Assembly: GCA_003218525.1 (NCBI GenBank)
Contig: QHNU01000186.1
Location: 1-7,929 of the forward strand
Reading direction: 5' to 3'
DNA: 7,929 nt
Source of the DNA: Verrucomicrobiota bacterium
GTDB taxonomy: Bacteria; Verrucomicrobiota; Verrucomicrobiia; Chthoniobacterales; UBA10450
A model generated the notes under the pieces. That model saw only the letters and a program-made list of their open reading frames with translations. It searched no databases and was not told the DNA's origin. Both the position numbers and the translations under genes were made by a program. Shown one piece after another: positions 1 through 5,389 of this stretch. Each line of letters opens with the position of its first letter. The stretch's first letter is position 1.

Positions 1-520
1 CGAACTGGAGTGAGACGCCGCCTGCATCATATATAATGGAATCGGCAGAGCTAAAACCGCATGCGCGATAAAACTCAACTCCGGATAACGTCGACATCAG
101 CTCGAAACACTTGAAGTCCTCGCTTTGCGCTTCCGCCTCGCAACGAGCGAACAACGCTCGTGCAATTCCGCGGCGGGCGTAATTCGGATGAACGAAGAAA
201 GCGCGGATTCTGGCAGCATCCGTTCGTGGATCAAGCAGCCCGGAATCACGGTTTGCGAACTGATCTCCGCCAAAGAGCGTTTTGCGTTTGCTCCAGCCGC
301 CGCAGCCAACAAGATTGCCCCCAGTCTCGGCAACGAAATAGGTGCCATCATCAATCAGGGCGCTATCCACGCCGTAAACGCGGGCCAACGCCGCCGCGAT
401 TTGTTCGTCGGTGTAGTAGGCGCGGCTCAGCTCACGGGCCGAGAGGAAAATGAGTTGCTCGATGCCGTCGCGATCATTCTCAGTGGCAATTCGAATTTCC
501 AGTTCAAGCGGCGCGTTCAC
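1..520 (-). CDS. GNAT-family N-acetyltransferase, 3' end cut by the window edge
   Basis: This frame is open from a GTG at 520 to the left edge, giving 173 residues with no stop. The product looks like a cytoplasmic acetyl-CoA-dependent N-acetyltransferase. After an N-terminal strand (LEIRIA, 6-11) and helices, FVAE (62-65) and LVGCGGW (70-76) form the central strands. The acetyl-CoA-binding motif A region is RIRAFFVHPNYARRGIARAL at 104-123, where RRGIA matches the pyrophosphate loop although the first R/Q of the classical pattern is Ala115. GVEFYRACGF (147-156) is the typical motif B region of GNATs, so little of the domain is missing. The GTG start is chosen because it overlaps the permease stop codon as GTGA and comes directly before the first expected strand; no Shine-Dalgarno is visible, which fits coupled re-initiation. 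The substrate cannot be predicted. The family call is firm, while the exact start is slightly less certain. Confidence 0.9.
   Translation of the reverse strand, partial: MNAPLELEIRIATENDRDGIEQLIFLSARELSRAYYTDEQIAAALARVYGVDSALIDDGTYFVAETGGNLVGCGGWSKRKTLFGGDQFANRDSGLLDPRTDAARIRAFFVHPNYARRGIARALFARCEAEAQSEDFKCFELMSTLSGVEFYRACGFSSADSIIYDAGGVSLQF
517..520 (-). other. GTGA start/stop overlap coupling permease and acetyltransferase
   Basis: Read on the minus strand, the last permease codon GAG and stop TGA give GAGTGA. The embedded GTG (520..518) opens the acetyltransferase frame and TGA (519..517) closes the permease. Four-base overlaps of this kind normally allow a terminating ribosome to re-initiate. 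No good Shine-Dalgarno precedes the GTG, so translation of the second gene probably depends on the first. Confidence 0.75.
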
Positions 521-2937
521 TCGATTCGCAAAGCTTGAATCGGATCGATCAGAGCAGCGTGGCGCGCCGGAACCAGGCAGGCGATCAAGGCCACCGCGCA
601 AAGAATGAATGTCACGCTCAGAAGGAGTAGCGGATTTTGAGGCGAGACTTGGTACAACTGGGCAGTAATGAACCGGCCTATGGCGAAAGTGCAGATCAGT
701 CCAAGGCCGACACCAAGAGCGACTGGTAACATCCCCTGACGCACCACCAGTTGAAGGACGTCGCGCGTTTGCGCGCCGAGCGCCATGCGGACCCCAATTT
801 CCCCTGTGCGTTGTTCAACGGTGTAGGCAACAGCGCCATAGATTCCGATGATGGCAAGCAAGAGTGCGACGGCGGCGAACGAAGCGAGGAGCGTGGTCGT
901 GAGACGTTGCTGACCAAGCGAATCACCGATGATGGCAGTCATCGTATTGGGCTGGATGATCGGCAGTTCATTGTCGATTTGATTGAGCACGTTTCGCACT
1001 GCGCTCACCACCGCAGCCGGTTCGATGCGGCTGCGAACCGACACGCTCATAAACGGGAACGCACGCTGCGTGAATGGCCGATAGAATTCAATCTCATCTT
1101 CGCGGTCGAGTCGGCGATAACGAATGTCACCGACCACTCCCACAATCTCGACCAATTCTCCGGTTCCGTTGTTCGTGCCGAAATACATTCGCTTTCCAAC
1201 TGGATTTTCATTCGGAAACAGGCGTTGTGCAGTCGATTTGCTGATTAAGACCACGAGCGGGCGATCGATGCCATCATGTTCGTCAATATCCCGGCCGGAA
1301 ATGAGGGGAATGCAGTAGGTACGCAGGAACCCCGGCGAAATACTGTGCATCAATCCAAGCGGGCGCTGATTGATCGGAGGTGGATTCTGATCCGCCCGAG
1401 CATAGGGAGATTGTGAGAAATTACCATCGAGGGGCGCGCCTTCGCTGAGCGAAACGGATTCGAATCCCGGCAAGTTCCGCAGGTTGTTTAGTAGTCGCTC
1501 GGTAAATCGCGCGTAGGCGGGACGGTCAGGATAACGAGCCGGAGGTAAGCCGACACCACCCAACCAAATACGTTCGGGCTTAAACCCGGCTTCTTGCTGG
1601 CTGAGCTGCACGAAACTCGTGATCAGGAGCGCCGCACCGGCCAGCAGTACAACCGAAAGGCCGACCTGTGCAGTAACCAAGCCGCGACGCAATCGATGTT
1701 GGCTGCGACTACCTGTCATGGCGCGACCTCCATCTTTTAATCCACTGACCAAATCCGAGCGCGAACTTTGCCAAGCCGGATAGGCCCCCATCAGAACGCC
1801 GGTGATGAGAGACACGATGATCGTAAAGAGCAATACCGGTGATTGGAATGCACCAGAGGATTCGATCGCGAGATTCTGCCCGGCCAGGCGCGGGACAATG
1901 GCCACAATCCACGACGCGAGGCAGAGCCCGATGATTCCTGCAATTAGAGTCATAATCGTGCTTTCGAGCACAAATAATCGAACGATTCCGCTGCGCGATG
2001 CACCGAGTGCAACGCGAAGCGCAATCTCCCGTTTGCGCCCGGTAAATCGAACGAGCAACAGATTCGCCACATTGCTGCACGCGATGAGCAAGACGAAGCA
2101 GACCGCGCCTAGAAGAGTGAGAAACGCCGGTCGTAAAGTTCCAGTGGTGTCTTCGGCGATGCTGACAATAACCGGCGTCCAGCTGTTATCGGCGTTGTCT
2201 GGATGTTCCACGCGATAACCTTGCTGTACCGCTGCGAGTCCAGCGCGCGCCTGCTCAATCGTGACCCCCGGTTTTAAATGAGCGGTCACGCGCATGTAGC
2301 TGACTCCGCGCATCAGGACTTCGCGCGGTGTGCCGGGTTGATCGAACGGTTTCACCGTGATCACATCCACATCCGGTCCGAACAGCGCGATCGGCAAGTT
2401 AGGCAGAACGCCAACGACGCTGGTCGGCACCCCATTCAATGTCAGATTGCGGCCGAGCGCAGTTGAGTCCCCGCCCAGACGGCGCTTCCAAAACCGCTCG
2501 CTCACGAGGGCGACGTCTGCCTTCTGTTCTTCTTCCGGTAAGAATCCACGGCCAAGAATTGGTCGAACGCCAAGGAGGTCGAAATAATTCGCCGTTACAT
2601 TGAAGCCGTTAATCTGAATGGGATCGCCGAATCCGGTGAGAATAAACCCGGTGCCGGCGTCGGCAGCGATGCCCGAAAAAACGGACTGACCATCGCGATA
2701 ATGCCAGAACCGCGGTATGGAAAATGGCAGCTGTTGAAGATTCCGTTCCTTCGCTTCGCCGGAAATCCGCACCAGGCGTGCGGGATCCTTGAACGGCAAT
2801 CCGCGCAGGAACAAATCGTTAATCAAAGTGAAGATGGCGGTGTTCATCCCGATCGCCACCGCAAGAGTAAAGACGGCAAGTGCGGTGAACCCGGGAGATT
2901 TGCGGAGCTGTCGGAGAGCAAAACGAATGTCGTTCAT
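517..2937 (-). CDS. ADOP-type MacB/FtsX-like ABC transporter permease (806 aa)
   Basis: This is an inner-membrane permease of the MacB/FtsX superfamily in the double-length ADOP form: two permease halves fused in one chain with no ATPase domain. The N-terminus NDIRFALRQLRKSPGF (2-17) is the usual ADOP signature. Likely membrane helices are at about 18-40, 272-296, 323-348, 368-388, 418-440, 682-706, 736-756 and 768-789. Two periplasmic MacB core-like domains fill about 45-265 and 442-675. Each half carries the FtsX-type cytoplasmic motif: REIALRVALGAS (303-314) and GEIGVRMALGAQ (712-723). The C-terminus PARHAALIDPIQALRIE (790-806) is the canonical ending, so the gene is complete. The ATG at 2937 fits the family start, but no clear Shine-Dalgarno precedes it. 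By family analogy it would work with a MacB-type ATPase in mechanotransmission or export of lipids, peptides or drugs. No ATPase or membrane-fusion gene is present here, and the substrate is unknown. Confidence 0.95.
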   Translation of the reverse strand: MNDIRFALRQLRKSPGFTALAVFTLAVAIGMNTAIFTLINDLFLRGLPFKDPARLVRISGEAKERNLQQLPFSIPRFWHYRDGQSVFSGIAADAGTGFILTGFGDPIQINGFNVTANYFDLLGVRPILGRGFLPEEEQKADVALVSERFWKRRLGGDSTALGRNLTLNGVPTSVVGVLPNLPIALFGPDVDVITVKPFDQPGTPREVLMRGVSYMRVTAHLKPGVTIEQARAGLAAVQQGYRVEHPDNADNSWTPVIVSIAEDTTGTLRPAFLTLLGAVCFVLLIACSNVANLLLVRFTGRKREIALRVALGASRSGIVRLFVLESTIMTLIAGIIGLCLASWIVAIVPRLAGQNLAIESSGAFQSPVLLFTIIVSLITGVLMGAYPAWQSSRSDLVSGLKDGGRAMTGSRSQHRLRRGLVTAQVGLSVVLLAGAALLITSFVQLSQQEAGFKPERIWLGGVGLPPARYPDRPAYARFTERLLNNLRNLPGFESVSLSEGAPLDGNFSQSPYARADQNPPPINQRPLGLMHSISPGFLRTYCIPLISGRDIDEHDGIDRPLVVLISKSTAQRLFPNENPVGKRMYFGTNNGTGELVEIVGVVGDIRYRRLDREDEIEFYRPFTQRAFPFMSVSVRSRIEPAAVVSAVRNVLNQIDNELPIIQPNTMTAIIGDSLGQQRLTTTLLASFAAVALLLAIIGIYGAVAYTVEQRTGEIGVRMALGAQTRDVLQLVVRQGMLPVALGVGLGLICTFAIGRFITAQLYQVSPQNPLLLLSVTFILCAVALIACLVPARHAALIDPIQALRIE

Positions 2938-3056
2938 AAGGACAAGGGTTGCGTTTTATTGAACCGCTGCTGACGGTGGTTTCGCGGGAGCCGAATTTTC
3001 CGATGCGTCACGCGCACGACGGCTGCTATTGCACGCTTCGTGCCAGCGAATTGCCG

Positions 3057-3084
3057 AAGATACAATTTGCTATGCTGCAGTCAC
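3057..3084 (-). promoter_or_regulatory. Weak sigma70-like promoter candidate for the permease-acetyltransferase unit
   Basis: On the minus strand GTGACT (3084..3079) matches four of six -35 consensus bases. After a 16-base spacer, TATCTT (3062..3057) matches four of six -10 bases. Transcription would begin near 3050, leaving an untranslated leader of roughly 110 bases, and the small hairpin at 3031-3043 would sit close to the 5' end of that transcript. Promoter consensus in the likely host phyla is poorly known and such partial matches arise by chance, so this is only a candidate. The permease might instead be read through from the kinase genes. Confidence 0.2.
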
Positions 3085-3114
3085 TTGGAAAGATTATTAC
3101 TCGGAAACCTAGAA

Positions 3115-3148
3115 CACGTTGTCCGTAACGTGGGACAAAGCCGTCCCA
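3115..3148. repeat. Cluster of three overlapping inverted repeats
   Basis: Three perfect 6-bp inverted repeats share bases within 34 bp. CACGTT (3115-3120) pairs with AACGTG (3127-3132) across a 6-base loop. TTGTCC (3119-3124) pairs with GGACAA (3133-3138) across 8 bases. TGGGAC (3131-3136) pairs with GTCCCA (3143-3148) across 6 bases. The second competes with each of the others, while the first and third share two bases. None is followed by a T-run on either strand, so this is not a standard intrinsic terminator. It could be an operator or a switchable RNA structure in the gap; its function is unknown. Confidence 0.45.
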
Positions 3149-3177
3149 ATTTCGGAACTGCGTCTCGTCCTCAAGTT

Positions 3178-3218
3178 CGCCTGGTGGAAAACGTTTCGTC
3201 TTCGGTAAAAGCCAGGCG
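3178..3218. repeat. 7-bp inverted repeat just after the second kinase stop codon
   Basis: CGCCTGG at 3178-3184 is perfectly complementary to CCAGGCG at 3212-3218, with a 27-base AT-richer loop between them. On the minus strand it begins 4 bases after the kinase stop codon, where a transcript-end or stabilising hairpin could lie. It lacks the following T-run of an intrinsic terminator and the loop is long, so a termination role is only a guess. Confidence 0.3.
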
Positions 3219-3221
3219 CGC

Positions 3222-5375
3222 TTAAAGCTCTGGTCGATGGGCCTGATCAGCGACGCTGGAGGCACCTAGCTCACCTTGCTGGATAAGGGAATCGAGCTTG
3301 TTGAGGTCGACTGGCTTTACCAGATGATGGGAGAAGCCAACGTCGTAACTTCGGCGGATATCCTCCTCCATTCCGAACCCGGTCAGCGCAATTCCAAAAA
3401 GCGGGCGGCCACGATAGAGGCTTGACATTAGGTCAATGCCACTCCCATCGGGCAGGCCAATGTCGCTGATCAGGACATCAAACTCGCGGCTGGCTGCGAG
3501 TTCGAGAGCAGTTCGAAGATCGTAAGCTGGATCTACTTGATAGCCCCGTTGACGCAAGAGCGTGGTAAGAGATCGATTGGTGTCCTCATGATCTTCGACC
3601 AGAAGAATGCGCTTTGACTTCCGCTCGGAGGAAGGAGTCGGCGGCGCAGTTAAACGATCAGTCTCGCCCGCTTCCGACAGCGGAAAGGTGACAGTAAATT
3701 TTGCGCCCTGGTTGCGCCCCGCACTGTCAGCAGTGATGCGCCCATGATGCGCATCAACCAGCGCTTTGCTAATGGCCAATCCAAGTCCCAGACCACCGAG
3801 GTGGGCGCGTTCACCCTGTTCAAAAGCGTTAAAGACTCTCGGTAGAAGATCGGGATCAATACCGCGGCCGGAGTCTTCCACTTCGACACAGAATTCATCG
3901 GCCGAACCATTCCTCGTCCGTACACTCAGTTTGCCGCCGGCTGGTGTGAATTTCACCGCGTTCTTGATCAAATTCCAAAAGATTTGTTGAAGACGCGCTG
4001 GATCGGCTTCCAGGCGAACATGTGTGGCCGAGAACTCCGAGATCAGCGTGAGATGTTTTGAATCGATCTCGAATCGGCAGATTTCCAGCGCATTCTGTAA
4101 GAGCTTGTGCGCATCCACGGCCTCGCAACTGAGTTGAAGCTTACCTTTGCTGATGCGGGTAAGATCCAGCAGATCGTCGATCAGTCTCGCTTCGAGTTCG
4201 ACATTTCGACGAATCAGTTGCAATGAATCGTACAAGACCGATGGAATTTGCTCTTCTCCTTCAAGGGCGGAGACGGAAGCGAGCACAGGCGTGAGCGGCG
4301 TGCGCAGTTCGTGACTGAGCATGGCGAGGAAACGATCCTTGGCAAGACTGGCTCGTTCCGCCTCGGCACGCGCTTCGCGCGCCGCATTATAAAGAGCGGC
4401 ATTGTCGACGGCAAGGGCAGCGCGCTGAGCCAATTCCTCCGCGAGCGAGAGCTCGTTCGCGCTGCAAGGCCGAGAGGAAGCATTGACCATCGTGATGGTG
4501 CCGAGCACGCGATCGTGTGCCGGTAAAGGGACGGCAATGAGCGAGCTAACGCCCATAGCTTGGGCAGACTCGCAGTCCGTGGTGTCGACAAGCAGATTGC
4601 GTAAAGCGGTTTCATCTCCATCAGGGCAAATCTGCGCTTTTTCAGTTTCGAAAACTTGTAACGCGATTCGTCGCGCCGCCGAGCATGACGCAAACCGCTC
4701 ACGTAGTTGGCGCAGCCGTGGTTCCTCCTCTGCCGCCAGGGCCACGTGTTGCAGTTCGCCGTCGTTCGCAATATCGATGATGCAAAAATCAGCCAACCGC
4801 GGAACGATCAAACGGGCGAGTGTTTGAAAGGTCTCTTGAGAATCCAGGGACAGAGCGAGCATCTTGCTGGCATCGGCAAGAAAGGCAAAGCGCTTCTGTT
4901 GCGCTTCCGTTTCGGCTCGGGCGGCTTGCTCACGAATCAATTTTGCGCGCTCCTCAGCCTGGCGTTTTACCTGTTCAGTTTTCCGAAAAAGATCGACAAA
5001 GACTCCGACTTTCGCCCGCAGAATTTCCGGCACGACCGGTGTCAGCATGTAGTCAACCGCCCCGAGCGAATAACCACGCGCAATGTATTTGACGTTGTCA
5101 TTTACGGCGCTGACAAAGATGATTGGTGTTGTTTCCGAGCGCGGGCGCTGGCGAATCAGTGCAGCGGTCTCAAAGCCATCCATTCCAGGCATGTTCACGT
5201 CGAGTAGGATGACGGCGAAATCCTTGCGCAGCAGCCAGCGCAATGCTTCCCGGCCAGAATTTGCGCGCACGATATTTTCGTTTAGTTCGGCCAGCATCAC
5301 TTCGTAGGTGAGAAGCTTCTCCGGCCGGTCGTCAACGATCAGGATATTGACCTTTTCTTCGAGGACCTCAGCCAT
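3222..5375 (-). CDS. Hybrid sensor histidine kinase, REC-GAF-HisKA-HATPase-REC (717 aa)
   Basis: This is a soluble kinase with no membrane segment, receiving and passing phosphate in the cytoplasm. An N-terminal receiver (about 8-128) has the acid pair D15/D16, phospho-acceptor D59 in LLDVNMPGMDG, and S89. The lysine expected near 112 is Thr (YMLTPVVPE). A charged helical linker (130-165) leads to a GAF-like domain (about 170-327). The HisKA domain carries H355 in SHELRTP. The ATPase shows the N box (N468, N472), G1 (DSGRGID, 501-507), the F box (FNAF, 515-518) and G2 (GGLGLGLA, 527-534). A Thr/Pro/Ser-rich linker (572-586) leads to a C-terminal receiver with E594/D595, acceptor D638, T665 and K687, all canonical. 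The ATG at 5375 has a GGTGA ribosome-binding site 9 bases upstream, overlapping the stop of the preceding kinase, so the two are probably made together. The signal sensed by the GAF domain and the final output are unknown. Confidence 0.96.
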   Translation of the reverse strand: MAEVLEEKVNILIVDDRPEKLLTYEVMLAELNENIVRANSGREALRWLLRKDFAVILLDVNMPGMDGFETAALIRQRPRSETTPIIFVSAVNDNVKYIARGYSLGAVDYMLTPVVPEILRAKVGVFVDLFRKTEQVKRQAEERAKLIREQAARAETEAQQKRFAFLADASKMLALSLDSQETFQTLARLIVPRLADFCIIDIANDGELQHVALAAEEEPRLRQLRERFASCSAARRIALQVFETEKAQICPDGDETALRNLLVDTTDCESAQAMGVSSLIAVPLPAHDRVLGTITMVNASSRPCSANELSLAEELAQRAALAVDNAALYNAAREARAEAERASLAKDRFLAMLSHELRTPLTPVLASVSALEGEEQIPSVLYDSLQLIRRNVELEARLIDDLLDLTRISKGKLQLSCEAVDAHKLLQNALEICRFEIDSKHLTLISEFSATHVRLEADPARLQQIFWNLIKNAVKFTPAGGKLSVRTRNGSADEFCVEVEDSGRGIDPDLLPRVFNAFEQGERAHLGGLGLGLAISKALVDAHHGRITADSAGRNQGAKFTVTFPLSEAGETDRLTAPPTPSSERKSKRILLVEDHEDTNRSLTTLLRQRGYQVDPAYDLRTALELAASREFDVLISDIGLPDGSGIDLMSSLYRGRPLFGIALTGFGMEEDIRRSYDVGFSHHLVKPVDLNKLDSLIQQGELGASSVADQAHRPEL

Positions 5376-5384
5376 TTTGCGAGA

Positions 5385-5389
5385 TCACC
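5385..5389 (-). promoter_or_regulatory. Ribosome-binding site overlapping the upstream kinase stop codon
   Basis: On the minus strand GGTGA (5389..5385) matches part of the Shine-Dalgarno consensus AGGAGGTGA and ends 9 bases before the ATG at 5375. Its last three bases are the TGA stop of the upstream kinase. Ribosomes finishing the first kinase therefore stop on the initiation site of the second, supporting translational coupling, and the site favours the 5375 start. Confidence 0.6.

Larger units (their letters stand above)
2938..3221. other. Intergenic region between the kinase cassette and the permease
   Basis: This is the only sizeable non-coding stretch in the window, 284 bases between the second kinase stop and the permease start. 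It holds a 7-bp inverted repeat beside the kinase stop, a cluster of three overlapping 6-bp inverted repeats, a weak sigma70-like promoter candidate on the minus strand, and a small GCACG-CTT-CGTGC hairpin at 3031-3043. No tRNA-like fold and no hairpin followed by a T-run is visible. Short open frames cross it on both strands, but none resembles a known protein. It most likely separates two transcription units and carries the control region of the permease gene. Confidence 0.6.

Noticed and set aside
97..354. 85-codon minus-strand frame with a hydrophobic Ala-rich start resembling a signal peptide
   Set aside because: It overlaps the acetyltransferase in another frame of the same strand; the hydrophobic stretch is a by-product of that coding sequence.
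125..538. Open frame of 137 codons on the plus strand
   Set aside because: It lies opposite the acetyltransferase, whose translation shows clear GNAT motifs. The plus-strand protein resembles no known family and has no ribosome-binding site.
751..1248. 165-codon plus-strand frame opposite the permease
   Set aside because: The antisense of a clear ADOP permease. Its composition is rich in Arg, His and Asp and shows no domain.
3031..3043. GCACG-CTT-CGTGC hairpin as a terminator
   Set aside because: The stem is only 5 bp and no T-run follows on either strand.
3040..3225. 61-codon plus-strand frame in the gap
   Set aside because: There is no convincing ribosome-binding site, no similarity to a known small protein, and it runs into the opposing kinase gene.
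3026..3265. 79-codon minus-strand frame across the kinase 3' end and the gap
   Set aside because: It starts at a GTG inside the kinase gene in another frame, shows no recognisable motif, and includes the inverted-repeat cluster. The kinase receiver is already complete before its own stop, so a frameshifted tail is not needed either.
4460..4860. Cysteines in the GAF-like domain of the second kinase (198, 231, 250, 268, 304) as a metal or redox sensor
   Set aside because: They are widely spaced and form no CxxC or similar cluster. At least C198 sits at a position where related GAF domains often have Cys, so no specific ligand can be claimed.
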